From contig JBJECZ010000022.1 of NCBI GenBank assembly GCA_051871555.1, positions 1 to 44,510 on the forward strand: 44,510 nucleotides of DNA. Direction: 5' to 3'. The stretch comes from SFTJ01 sp051871555 (lineage in GTDB: Bacteria; Bacteroidota; Bacteroidia; Bacteroidales; Muribaculaceae). The position numbers and the translations under genes were made by a program. Positions 8,533 to 17,005 of the stretch are shown one piece after another. How positions within the stretch are numbered: position 1 is the stretch's first letter; each line of letters starts with the position of its first letter. The notes beneath the pieces are model-generated. The model was not told where the DNA came from. It did not search any database and worked only from the letters and a program-made list of their open reading frames with translations.

Positions 8533-9834
8533 ATGCGTAAAAACAAGATTGACATCATATCGCTGGGTTGTTCAAAAAACCTGGTTGATTCTGAGCACCT
8601 TATGCGGCAGTTTGCCGCCAACGGCTACATCCTCGAGCATAACCCGACGAAAGTGAACGGCGAAATAGTGGTGGTGAACACTTGCGGCTTCATTCAAGAC
8701 GCCCAACAGGAATCCATCGAAATGATACTGCAGCTGGTCGACCTGAAGCGCCAGGGCAAGATTCGCAAGCTGTTTGTGATGGGATGCCTCGCCGAGCGTT
8801 TCCTTGCCGAATTGCAAAACGAGCCCGAGCTGGCTGAAGTTGACCATTTCTACGGCAAATTCTCATGGAAGCAGATTCTTGCCGACCTTGGCAAAGCCTA
8901 TAACGAAGACATTGCAAACGAGCGCGTGCTCACCACACTACAGCATTATGCCTACATAAAAATCTCGGAAGGCTGCAACCGTTTTTGCGCTTTCTGCGCA
9001 ATTCCTCTAATCACCGGCCGACACACTTCGGTGCCAATGCCCGATATTATCAGCGAGGTGAAAAGTTTGGTGAGCCAAGGCGTGAAAGAGTTCAACATCA
9101 TTGCACAGGACCTCTCGTCGTATGGCGTTGACCTTTACGGCGAAATGCGGCTGCCGCAACTCATCGAGAGCCTTGCACAAATTCCCGGCGTAGAGTGGAT
9201 TCGTCTGCATTATGCCTATCCCGCTCAGTTCCCCTACGAGATTCTGCCGGTGATGGCTCGCCATAGCAACGTGTGCCGCTACCTCGATGTTGCCCTACAA
9301 CATATTGCCGACCCGGTGCTCACTAACATGCGACGCCACATCACTCGCAGCCAAACATTGCAGTTCATCGAACGCGTTCGCCGCGAAGTGCCTGGCATTC
9401 ACCTGCGCACCACGCTAATGGTTGGTTTTCCGGGCGAGGGCGAAAAGGAATTCGAGGAGCTGAAAGAATTTGTCAAGCAAGCGCGCTTCGAGCGCATGGG
9501 CGCATTTGCCTATAGCCAAGAGGAAGGCACCTACGCTGCCGAGCATTTCGCCGACGATATTCCTGCCGAGGTGAAGCAACGTCGCCTCGATGAAATCATG
9601 GAGCTGCAAGAACAGATTTCTCTTGAAGTGAACGAGGCAAAAGTGGGAAGCACAATGCGTGTTATTATCGACAGCGAGGACGAGGAATACTACGTTGGAC
9701 GCACCGAATTCGATTCGCCTGAAGTCGACCCTGAAGTACTTATAGCAAAAAACCAGCCACTCAAAATCGGCAAGTTCTACGATGCAACCATCACCGAGGC
9801 TCTGCCCTACGAACTTATTGCCGAGGTGAAATGA
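8533..9834 (+). CDS. rimO: Ribosomal protein S12 methylthiotransferase RimO
   Basis: A radical SAM enzyme that adds a methylthio group to an aspartate of ribosomal protein S12. Of 433 residues, the N-terminal UPF0004 domain supplies Cys13, Cys51 and Cys85 for the auxiliary cluster (IISLGCSKNLVDSE is a RimO-type N-terminus). The radical SAM motif CNRFCAFC is at 148-155 (Cys148, Cys152, Cys155), and a C-terminal TRAM domain starts around residue 375. The motif ISEGCNRFCAFCAIP and the N-terminus favour RimO over the tRNA enzyme MiaB. It lies 24 bases after ftsY and overlaps menF by 4 bases (ATGA). Confidence 0.95.
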   Translation: MRKNKIDIISLGCSKNLVDSEHLMRQFAANGYILEHNPTKVNGEIVVVNTCGFIQDAQQESIEMILQLVDLKRQGKIRKLFVMGCLAERFLAELQNEPELAEVDHFYGKFSWKQILADLGKAYNEDIANERVLTTLQHYAYIKISEGCNRFCAFCAIPLITGRHTSVPMPDIISEVKSLVSQGVKEFNIIAQDLSSYGVDLYGEMRLPQLIESLAQIPGVEWIRLHYAYPAQFPYEILPVMARHSNVCRYLDVALQHIADPVLTNMRRHITRSQTLQFIERVRREVPGIHLRTTLMVGFPGEGEKEFEELKEFVKQARFERMGAFAYSQEEGTYAAEHFADDIPAEVKQRRLDEIMELQEQISLEVNEAKVGSTMRVIIDSEDEEYYVGRTEFDSPEVDPEVLIAKNQPLKIGKFYDATITEALPYELIAEVK

Positions 9835-10874
9835 GCCAATCGTCGATTCAAACAGTTTCACAAGCCATTCAGCAGGCGCTCACCATTGGCGCCTCATTCT
9901 TTGCCTACCGCATGCCTGGCGAAGCGCACGCCGAATTTGGATGCCAACTTCCGGGCAAACCACACGAGGCAGAAAATCGGTTTGTCGTACACCCGTTTGT
10001 GGCAACCCAGTCGTCGCCGGCGGTTTGCATACACGCTCACCTCGATGCCGAAGCTTTTCTTGCCTCGCAGCACAGCGGACACCAATCGCTGCTGCCAATT
10101 ACGCAAAGCAGCACATCGCTCGAGCAATACCTCGACATGGCAAACCGTTGCATCGATGCTTTGCGCAACGGCGAGGTGGACAAGGTGGTGCTGTCGCGCG
10201 TAATCGCACAGTCGGCCGGCAATCAGCATTGGGGCGAACGCTTTGTGCAGCTGGCAAGCTCAATGCCTCACGCCTTTGTGTTTGTGTTCAACACTCCTGC
10301 CACCGGAGCATGGATGGGCGCATCGCCCGAACTGCTGTTATCGGCGCACGACGGCACACTCAACACCATGGCATTGGCAGGCACCAAAGCTGCCGACGAC
10401 CCTCGTCCTTGGACCGCGAAAGAGATTGCCGAACAACGCTATGTGGCAACTTACATCGAGCAGGCTTTTGCCAACCTTGGCATTGATTGCAGCAAGCATC
10501 GCACCACGTCAATGCCGGCTGGCAATGTGCAGCACATCTGCACGCCGTTTTCAGCCGTTTGCACGAATCAGCAACAACAACGGCTGCTGCTCGACGCTTT
10601 GCATCCCACTCCCGCCCTTGCAGGAGTGCCAAAACAAAAAGCTATCGAAACAATTCTTGGGCTTGAGCAACATCAACGCCGCTATTATGGCGGTTACATT
10701 GGTCCACATAATGCCGATGGGAGTTTCAATTATTTCGTAAACCTCCGCTGCATGCAATTCACGCTGACGCAATGCTGCATCTATGCCGGAGGCGGACTCA
10801 CGGCACAATCAATAGCCATCGACGAATGGCACGAAACTCAACTCAAAGCCCAACCGCTGCTTGCAATCATTTAA
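9831..10874 (+). CDS. menF: Isochorismate synthase
   Basis: A chorismate-binding-family enzyme converting chorismate to isochorismate, the entry step of menaquinone synthesis. The 347 residues contain KVVLSR near residue 120, GASPELLL, the AGTKAADDPRPWTAKEIAEQ segment, and a C-terminal YAGGGLTAQSIAIDEWHET that resembles the family's final active-site motif. The window contains menD, menB, menC and menE about 23 kb away but no pathway for other isochorismate products, which favours MenF over a siderophore EntC. It overlaps rimO by 4 bases (translational coupling) and converges on the M16 gene with an 8-base tail overlap. The displaced location relative to the other men genes is noted as a finding. 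Confidence 0.88.
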   Translation: MSQSSIQTVSQAIQQALTIGASFFAYRMPGEAHAEFGCQLPGKPHEAENRFVVHPFVATQSSPAVCIHAHLDAEAFLASQHSGHQSLLPITQSSTSLEQYLDMANRCIDALRNGEVDKVVLSRVIAQSAGNQHWGERFVQLASSMPHAFVFVFNTPATGAWMGASPELLLSAHDGTLNTMALAGTKAADDPRPWTAKEIAEQRYVATYIEQAFANLGIDCSKHRTTSMPAGNVQHICTPFSAVCTNQQQQRLLLDALHPTPALAGVPKQKAIETILGLEQHQRRYYGGYIGPHNADGSFNYFVNLRCMQFTLTQCCIYAGGGLTAQSIAIDEWHETQLKAQPLLAII

Positions 10875-12144
10875 CCGGTCCGGCGATGGCAATGCGTAGG
10901 CGGTCGTCAACAAGATAGGTCTGAGCAAGCGCTTGCAGCTGCTCGGGAGTGATGGTTTGCAATATTGAGTATTGACGGTTGAAATAATCGGGCTGAACAC
11001 CCACAGTGATTGTCGAACCCACATAATCGGCAAGCGAAAAGGCGGTGTCGAAAGTCTTCAGCAAATCGCTCATCATGTGGTTGCGCACCAGCGCCAACTC
11101 TTCATCGGGCATTGGCTGCTCGCGCAGACGACGCATCTCGTGGCGTATTTCGTCGATTACTGCCTCGGTGTGCTGTGCTGCACACTCGGTGGCAATGGTT
11201 ATGTGCCCTTCTTCCTTTCGTCCTGCCAAATAGGCATGTATGCCGTAGGTATAACCCTTGTCTTCGCGGATGTTGCTCATAAGACGGCTGCCAAAATAGC
11301 CGCCAAAAGCCGTTGTGAGTATTCGCAGACCAATATAATCGGGGTGCTCACGACCTATGGCACACACAGCAGCTGCAATGCCCGATTGCAACGCTTCGGG
11401 CACGGAAATCACATCGCGACGCAACCCATTTGGCTGGCATTTCCACGGCGAAAGCGGCTGAAAGCTGCTGCTTTGCCACGACCCGAACCATCGTGCCACC
11501 TCGTCATAAATTGCCGAAGTTACCTTGCCCGAAAGCACCACGCGGCAATTGCCCGCAGCAAAATGCGCATCATGAAAGGCACGCAGGTCGGCGATGGTGA
11601 CGTCGCCTATGCTTTTTGCACCAATCTCGTTTGCCATCAGCGATTGCTCGCCGTAGAGCATCTGCGAAAGGCGTATGCTTGAAAGCGACCCCACGCGCTT
11701 GCTTGCCACCACGGCGTTGGCACGCGTTTGCTCCACAATATTGCTGAATTCTTTGGGGTCGAACTGCGGTGTGGTGATGTAATCAAAAAATATAGGCATC
11801 AAATTTGGCAAGTTCTTGCCGGTGCATCGCAGCGACAATTTGATGTGATGGTCGCTCACCGAACCGCCTTTCACTGCGCCGTAAAACGCCATCTGCTCGG
11901 CAATCGCTTCGGCGCTATATTTGCTGCTGCCCTTGTCAATCATGCTCGCCAGCAACTGCGCAACGTAGCGCTTAGGCTGCTCGAGGATGCCGCCACCAAA
12001 GTAAACGTCAATCTGATTCACTTCCACTTCGCCGTGGTCAATCACACACATTTGCACGCCGTTTGGCAGGCGACGCCACGTCGGCATTGACAATTGAATA
12101 TCGGGATATGGTTGCAAGCATGGAGGCGTAGTACGGTCAAGCAT
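10867..12144 (-). CDS. M16 family peptidase homologue lacking zinc site
   Basis: A 425-residue protein with the two-lobe M16B (pitrilysin/processing-peptidase-like) layout. Where active members have HxxEH (HFLEH before a KGT), this protein has QLLAS before KGS (about residues 64-75), so the zinc ligands and catalytic Glu are missing. The second-lobe signature is intact: GYFGSRLMSNIREDKGYTYG resembles the conserved Arg/Tyr substrate-binding segment. In known M16B pairs one subunit has the zinc site and the other the Arg/Tyr motif; no catalytic partner lies next to it. No signal peptide is evident. It starts at ATG 12144, 33 bases after the NfeD gene on the same strand, so co-transcription is likely. 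Confidence 0.85.
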   Translation of the reverse strand: MLDRTTPPCLQPYPDIQLSMPTWRRLPNGVQMCVIDHGEVEVNQIDVYFGGGILEQPKRYVAQLLASMIDKGSSKYSAEAIAEQMAFYGAVKGGSVSDHHIKLSLRCTGKNLPNLMPIFFDYITTPQFDPKEFSNIVEQTRANAVVASKRVGSLSSIRLSQMLYGEQSLMANEIGAKSIGDVTIADLRAFHDAHFAAGNCRVVLSGKVTSAIYDEVARWFGSWQSSSFQPLSPWKCQPNGLRRDVISVPEALQSGIAAAVCAIGREHPDYIGLRILTTAFGGYFGSRLMSNIREDKGYTYGIHAYLAGRKEEGHITIATECAAQHTEAVIDEIRHEMRRLREQPMPDEELALVRNHMMSDLLKTFDTAFSLADYVGSTITVGVQPDYFNRQYSILQTITPEQLQALAQTYLVDDRLRIAIAGPVK

Positions 12145-12177
12145 AATTCTTTAATATATGTAAGTAACTATCTGAAT

Positions 12178-13572
12178 TTAAACAATTTTTTCTACATAGA
12201 GTTGAGTGTTCTCGAAGCGCACCACACTAACCTCGGTGCCTTGGTCGATGAAATCGCCTGTCGACACAGCATCAATCACCTTGCCGTCAGCCATCTTCAC
12301 CTTGCCCGACGGACGCAGCACAGTGTGAGCAACTGCCTTGCATCCCACATAGCGGCTCAAATCGATGGGCACACCTATGTAACCTTCGTCGATGCGCTGC
12401 TCGAGGTTCAACGCCGAATCGCGAAGCAGCCCTTTGCTGCCTATTTTGTGTGAGATGTAAAGAATCACCGCCACACCAAGCAGGAATCCTGCAATTACAA
12501 CTAACATTGCCATAACAATATCATTACTTGAAGTATATCCAAAATCAATTGGCGAGATGTTGCCTATGAGCGCAAAGAACAGCGACACAAAAACGAACAC
12601 AATGCCCAAGATGCCGGCGATGCCAAAACCGGGAATCACAAAAATTTCGAGCAGAAGCAGTATCACGCCAAGCACAAAGGCAATTATCTCCCAACTCTGG
12701 GCAAGTCCGTCGATGTAAAGCGGACTGAAATAAAGCACGGCAGCCACCACCGCCGCCAGCGACGGGAATCCGATGCCGGGCGATTGCAGTTCGAAGTAGA
12801 TGCCGCCGATAATTATCATAATCAGCAAAGCCTGAACAGCACCGCTGCCAAAGAACCCTACCAGCACATCAACAAAGTCGGGCTCGTAGGTTATCACTTC
12901 ACAATTTTCGTAGCCAAGACGATGCTCAATAACGCCCGTAACGCTTTCCTCAATGCCTTCGCAGAAATGGTGCTTCATTGCTTCGGCAGCAGTGAACGTG
13001 ACCACGCGGGTGCTGTCGTCGCCAATCTCCGGCACCATGGTGCGAGGGTCAACCATCGCCTCTGCAATGAGCGGATTGCGAAACCACTCGCTGCGCGCCA
13101 CGCTGTCGGCACCCATCCGAGTCACCTTGCCATGCGACTGCGCCGTGCTGCGCATCATCGAGCGCATATACGATTGATATTTGTCGGGCATTGCCTCGCC
13201 GCTTTGCCCAACCACCGTAGCGGCACCAATGTTTGCTCCTTGGCGCATATATATGCTGTCGCAAGCAATGGCAATGAGTGCGCCTGCCGATGCAGCATTA
13301 TTGTCGATGAACGCCACCACCGGGCGCTTAAAGTTCAATATAGCAGTGCGCATGCTGTCGGCATGCTCCACAGTGCCACCGTAGGTGTTGAGATGCAGCA
13401 ACACGGCATCGGCGTTGGCATCGTTTGCCATCGCCAATCCCTTGCTCAGATAGCGCCACGACGTGCTACCTATCTCCGTATCGATATTTATCACAGCCAC
13501 TTTCTTGGCTTGTGCCGCTTGCATAAGCATCGACACGCACGCCATTGCCATTACTATAAATATTTTTCTCAT
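12178..13572 (-). CDS. NfeD family membrane-bound ClpP-class serine protease
   Basis: A 464-residue protein: signal peptide (start MRKIFIVMAMACVSMLM), a periplasmic ClpP-like protease domain, four or more transmembrane segments in the middle third, and a C-terminal OB-fold NfeD domain (from about SKGLLRDSALNLEQRIDEGYIG). The motif AASAGALIA contains the likely catalytic serine; the downstream MPDKYQSY Lys is a candidate general base, as in the Ser-Lys dyad of archaeal homologues. Start ATG 13572 is chosen because it gives a proper signal peptide and leaves a 10-base gap to the upstream gene; the reading frame is open further upstream but would overlap it. Such proteins are thought to act in membrane protein quality control with stomatins; no stomatin gene is in the window. 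Confidence 0.88.
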   Translation of the reverse strand: MRKIFIVMAMACVSMLMQAAQAKKVAVINIDTEIGSTSWRYLSKGLAMANDANADAVLLHLNTYGGTVEHADSMRTAILNFKRPVVAFIDNNAASAGALIAIACDSIYMRQGANIGAATVVGQSGEAMPDKYQSYMRSMMRSTAQSHGKVTRMGADSVARSEWFRNPLIAEAMVDPRTMVPEIGDDSTRVVTFTAAEAMKHHFCEGIEESVTGVIEHRLGYENCEVITYEPDFVDVLVGFFGSGAVQALLIMIIIGGIYFELQSPGIGFPSLAAVVAAVLYFSPLYIDGLAQSWEIIAFVLGVILLLLEIFVIPGFGIAGILGIVFVFVSLFFALIGNISPIDFGYTSSNDIVMAMLVVIAGFLLGVAVILYISHKIGSKGLLRDSALNLEQRIDEGYIGVPIDLSRYVGCKAVAHTVLRPSGKVKMADGKVIDAVSTGDFIDQGTEVSVVRFENTQLYVEKIV

Positions 13573-13582
13573 AACCCGAAAA

Positions 13583-14659
13583 TTATTTGTCGTTTTGCTC
13601 ATTTTCATCGTCTTCACCATCTGAGGCGTTAGCCGAATCGCCACGCAGCCACAACGGAGCCACCACAGCGCCCATCACCAGGAACACATAATAGCTGAAC
13701 ACGCGCCAAAGCAGCGCCACCACAATAGCCACCGAGCCCGTGGCGAGCATGTCGCCGTAGAAATCGCTGAACAGCCATTCACCAACGCCGCTGCCACCAG
13801 GTGTAGGACAAGCAATAAGCACCAACCACACCACCGTTTGGCGTGCAAACACCAGCACTTGGTCGAGGTTGTCGACAAAAGCATACATCAGCGCGTTTAT
13901 GATGAGGAAGCGGCACGTCCACGACATGAACGTCACGCCAATGCACTTCAGCCACCAACCCGCGCTTTGCTGGCGCAACTCATGCGAGGCGTTCACCATA
14001 TTGGTGCCCAGTTCGAGCGCTTTGCCGTGCCAACGGCGCAGTAGCGGCAAACGGAACAGCCTGTCGAGCAACGCACGCATCCAGTTTGGCCAAACCACAA
14101 TGCCAAGAAACAACGTCACCGTGCCAGCCACCACCGAACCATAAATCAAGCCGATGAGCATACCCGGCGGCATTATCCAATCAACGTTCAGCGGCGAGAC
14201 AAGTTCGCTCCACGGCACAAACAGCAGCACCAACGGACGGCTGACAACGCAAAACAGCCCGTCGAAAAACACCGTGCTCAGCATCAACGTGGTGCCGCGA
14301 CCTATGCTTATGCCGTAGCGATGCATAAACACCATCGAGAGGCCGCTGCCGCCCACCGAACTGGGCGTCATTGCCGACGAAAATTCGCACATCACACACA
14401 CCTTCAGGGCTTGCATCCACGTCAAATCGCCGTTGGTGATAAACCGATAGCGGCACACATAGCCCGCTTCCCTACCCAACAGCATCAGCACTGCCAAAGC
14501 AATGCCCCACCAAGCGCGGCTTGTCATTTGCACCTCTCCCCAACTGAAATCGCTCAGCTGGTCGGCAAATATCCACCACGTCACGCCCACACCTATTGCT
14601 ATGGGCAACAATATGTTATGCCATTTATACGGCAATTTCTTTCCTTTTTTAGCTTTCAT
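13583..14659 (-). CDS. Flippase-like (lysylphosphatidylglycerol synthase TM domain) membrane protein
   Basis: An integral membrane protein of 358 residues with about eight hydrophobic segments, of the UPF0104 / lysylphosphatidylglycerol synthase transmembrane family. The recognisable features are FSSAMTPSSVGGSGLS (a conserved family motif) and CPTPGGSGVGEW near the C-terminus. It lacks the cytosolic aminoacyl-transferase domain of MprF, so it may flip or bind a lipid, but the substrate is unknown. The acidic C-terminal tail (DGEDDENEQNDK) is cytosolic-looking. Start ATG 14659 (MKAKKGKK) is preferred over 14707 because a consensus promoter lies at 14665-14672, between the two. It is the first gene of a likely three-gene minus-strand operon with the NfeD and M16 genes. 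Confidence 0.8.
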   Translation of the reverse strand: MKAKKGKKLPYKWHNILLPIAIGVGVTWWIFADQLSDFSWGEVQMTSRAWWGIALAVLMLLGREAGYVCRYRFITNGDLTWMQALKVCVMCEFSSAMTPSSVGGSGLSMVFMHRYGISIGRGTTLMLSTVFFDGLFCVVSRPLVLLFVPWSELVSPLNVDWIMPPGMLIGLIYGSVVAGTVTLFLGIVVWPNWMRALLDRLFRLPLLRRWHGKALELGTNMVNASHELRQQSAGWWLKCIGVTFMSWTCRFLIINALMYAFVDNLDQVLVFARQTVVWLVLIACPTPGGSGVGEWLFSDFYGDMLATGSVAIVVALLWRVFSYYVFLVMGAVVAPLWLRGDSANASDGEDDENEQNDK

Positions 14660-14664
14660 ATATG

Positions 14665-14672
14665 CAAATATA
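14665..14672 (-). promoter_or_regulatory. Promoter -7 element of the flippase/NfeD/M16 operon
   Basis: On the minus strand this reads TATATTTG, an exact TAnnTTTG match. It ends 5 bases before the ATG at 14659, so transcription would start at or within a base or two of the start codon. No -33 TTTG is seen at the usual distance. Confidence 0.5.
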
Positions 14673-14748
14673 ATCATTCTTGACCATATTCTCCTCTGCG
14701 CAGCCACACAATCTTGTTGAAATGCACCTATCAGCCGCCGCAGCCAGT

Positions 14749-14779
14749 CCCCACATGGTCGCTTTGCTCCAATGTGGGG
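14749..14779. repeat. Hairpin in gap between divergent genes
   Basis: Perfect 8-bp inverted repeat CCCCACAT / ATGTGGGG with a 15-base loop. It lies in the 425-base gap (14660-15084) between the divergent flippase and nucleoside kinase genes. It is not followed by a T run on either side, so a terminator is not supported. Confidence 0.5.
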
Positions 14780-14858
14780 TTATTGTAGATGTAACAGCTC
14801 CGCGGTTAATATCGATGGCACATAGGTGACTATGATAGTTTTGTATGAGGCACATCCC

Positions 14859-15000
14859 CTCGCGGATTCGCATAGAGAAATCATAAAAATCTGAATAATC
14901 TGTGTGAGCTAATCACCTTTCTGCACCTACCAACCACGCACACAACCGCGGCGCGGTTGCAGATTCAGCAGAATTGCCACAAAGTGATGTGTTCGCCTAC
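14859..15000 (+). repeat. Dispersed intergenic repeat, copy B (upstream of nucleoside kinase)
   Basis: Shares with copy A the blocks AATCTGTGTGAG (14897-14908), ATCACCTTTCTGC (ending 14924), GAATTGCC (14971-14978) and GATGTGTTC (14986-14994). It shares with copy C a 5' block beginning CTCGCG followed by AGA and AAATCA. A perfect 7-bp hairpin CAACCGC-GGC-GCGGTTG (14943-14959) followed by CAGATTCAGCA recurs at 33773-33800. It abuts the kinase promoter. The rest of the gap (14680-14858) contains only the hairpin at 14749. Confidence 0.65.
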
Positions 15001-15005
15001 ATTGG

Positions 15006-15036
15006 TTGCACACGCCAATTTTTTTCGCTAACTTCG
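15006..15036 (+). promoter_or_regulatory. Nucleoside kinase promoter
   Basis: TTG at 15006-15008, a 20-base spacer and TAACTTCG at 15029-15036, one mismatch from TAnnTTTG. The start codon is 48 bases downstream. Confidence 0.55.
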
Positions 15037-15084
15037 CAACACTAATCTGCAAAACCTTAAAAAACCTACAATTTGCACAGCAAT

Positions 15085-16761
15085 ATGATTGAAGTACGCT
15101 GCAAAAACATCAACATCACACGCAGTTTTGCCGAGGGCACAACGCTGCTGGACGTGTTCAAAGGATTTCCGGAACTTGATTTTCCTTACCCACCGATGTC
15201 GGCACGGGTGAACAACTCGTCGCAAGGGCTAAAGTTTAGAGTATATCAAAACCGAGACGTGGAGTTCTTGGACATTCGCACATGGGGCGGTATGCGCGCC
15301 TACGTGCGTTCGCTGTGTTTTGTGCTTTACAAGGCGAGTCAAGATGTGTTTCCCGATAGCCGCCTGTATATGGAGCACCCCATTTCGCGAGGCTATTTCT
15401 GCAATTTCCGCAAAGCCGACGGCACCACAGCCGAGCCCGACGATGTGGAGCGCATTGCCCGCCGAATGCGTGAGATTGTGGATGCCGACATGCCCTTCAA
15501 CCGACGCGAAGCCGTCACCGAAGATGCCATTGCAATATTCCGCAAACAGGGCTTCACCGACAAAGTGCGACTGCTTGAAACCAGCGGTCAACCTTATTGC
15601 GACTACTATATTCTGGACGGCACCGTCGACTATTACTACGGTCCGCTGGTACCCTCTACCGGCTATCTCACCGTGTTCGGGCTCGAAAAATACCACAGCG
15701 GACTGCTGCTGCGCATACCCAACCGCAAAAACCCTTCGCAGCTCAACGAGATAGAGCCGATGCCCAAGACCTTTGGCGTGTTTGCCGAAAACGTGCGATG
15801 GAACGTGATTATGGGCTTGCAAAACGTGGGCGCAGTGAACAAGGCATGTCAGAAAGGCCTCGCCAGCGAGCTAATTCAGGTGAGCGAAGCGCTGCAAGAA
15901 AAAAAGGTGGTGCAGATTGCCGAGGACATTTATCGGCGCTACAACGACGAAGCACAGCCGGTGCGAATGGTGCTCATCACCGGACCATCGAGTTCGGGCA
16001 AAAGCACTTTCTGCAAACGCCTATCGGTGCAGCTGAAAGCCTGCGGATTGCGCCCCATCTCGTTCTCAACCGACGACTATTTTGTAAACCGCGAGGACAC
16101 CCCGAAGCTGCCCGACGGCAGATATGATTTCGACAACATTGCCGCCGTTGACTGCGCCACCATGGAGCGCGACTTGGTGGCTCTGCTTGCCGGCAAAAAA
16201 GTGGAGATTCCTGAATATAACTTCACCACAGGCAAACGCGAATACAACGGCAAACGCCTGCAGCTGGGCGAAGGCAAGGTGCTGCTCATCGAAGGCATTC
16301 ACGCGCTCAACCCAAAGCTCACCGCCCTGGTGCCCGACAGCAGCAAATATAAGGTGTATATCTCCACTCTCACCAGCATCTCGCTCGACGACCACAACTG
16401 GATTCCCACGCGCGACAACCGCCTGCTGCGCCGCATAATTCGCGACTATAACAAAGGCGCTTACACAGCCCAGCAAACCATCAGCCAATGGCCACTGGTG
16501 TGCGAAGCCGAGGAAAAATGGATATTCCCCTATCAGGAGACTGCCGACGCCATGTTCAACTCGGCGCTCAACATCGAGTTTGCAGTGCTGCGCCTGCACG
16601 CCGAACCAATCCTTGCCAGCGTGCCCAAGAACTGCCCCGAATATGCCGAAGCACATCGCCTGATGAAGTTTATTCACTACTTTGTGCCAGTGCCCGACAA
16701 AGAGATTCCGCCAACATCAATCATGCGCGAGTTTGTGGGCGGCTCCAGCTTTAAGTACTGA
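15085..16761 (+). CDS. TGS-domain nucleoside (uridine-like) kinase
   Basis: A 558-residue soluble protein. The first ~60 residues look like a TGS domain (ubiquitin-like beta-grasp, as in threonyl-tRNA synthetase), followed by a region resembling the threonyl/alanyl-tRNA synthetase second additional domain, and a C-terminal uridine kinase/phosphoribulokinase-type P-loop domain. The Walker A is GPSSSGKST at residues 300-308, followed by STDDYFVNREDTP and DFDNIAAVDC. Such proteins are annotated as nucleoside kinases in Bacteroidetes; the substrate and the role of the synthetase-like N-terminus are not known to me. Start ATG 15085 is preferred to a TTG four codons upstream. The N-terminus MIEVRCKNINITRSFAEGT fits the TGS fold. 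Confidence 0.85.
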   Translation: MIEVRCKNINITRSFAEGTTLLDVFKGFPELDFPYPPMSARVNNSSQGLKFRVYQNRDVEFLDIRTWGGMRAYVRSLCFVLYKASQDVFPDSRLYMEHPISRGYFCNFRKADGTTAEPDDVERIARRMREIVDADMPFNRREAVTEDAIAIFRKQGFTDKVRLLETSGQPYCDYYILDGTVDYYYGPLVPSTGYLTVFGLEKYHSGLLLRIPNRKNPSQLNEIEPMPKTFGVFAENVRWNVIMGLQNVGAVNKACQKGLASELIQVSEALQEKKVVQIAEDIYRRYNDEAQPVRMVLITGPSSSGKSTFCKRLSVQLKACGLRPISFSTDDYFVNREDTPKLPDGRYDFDNIAAVDCATMERDLVALLAGKKVEIPEYNFTTGKREYNGKRLQLGEGKVLLIEGIHALNPKLTALVPDSSKYKVYISTLTSISLDDHNWIPTRDNRLLRRIIRDYNKGAYTAQQTISQWPLVCEAEEKWIFPYQETADAMFNSALNIEFAVLRLHAEPILASVPKNCPEYAEAHRLMKFIHYFVPVPDKEIPPTSIMREFVGGSSFKY

Positions 16762-16795
16762 TGCCCCCTATCCTTTTCGGTGGCAGCGCACAACC

Positions 16796-16978
16796 ACCTA
16801 TTCGGTTGTCGACATCGACACCCTTTGTAATGAGTACTACGACGTGTACAACACAATGGGCGTGTGCATCGCTCGCAATATACATTCTTCTCAAGTCAAG
16901 AATCTTGCTGCCGGAGTGTTAATACTACGCTCCTGTGGCGGAGGCAAGCAGGTTACTAAGAAGATTGTAATTAACTAA
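16796..16978 (+). pseudogene. Relic of a type IX secretion C-terminal domain gene
   Basis: In one frame, the last ~60 codons before a stop at 16976-16978 encode DVYNTMGVCIARNI, a spacer, VKNLAAGVLIL and a terminal GKQVTKKIVIN. This is the pattern of a T9SS type A sorting domain (VYNxxG ... L..G.Y.L.. ... G....KK..). There is no start codon or upstream gene body: the frame upstream runs into the end of the nucleoside kinase. The Tyr usually following the G-V of the sorting domain is Leu here. I read it as the 3' end left after deletion of a secreted-protein gene. It sits in the 244-base gap between two convergent genes. Confidence 0.6.
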
Positions 16979-17005
16979 TCGGCAAGATATTGTCGCACAG
17001 CCGGG

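Noticed and set aside
12178..13644. An NfeD-protein start at 13644
   Set aside because: It would overlap the flippase gene by over 60 bases and put 24 residues before the signal peptide; ATG 13572 is better.
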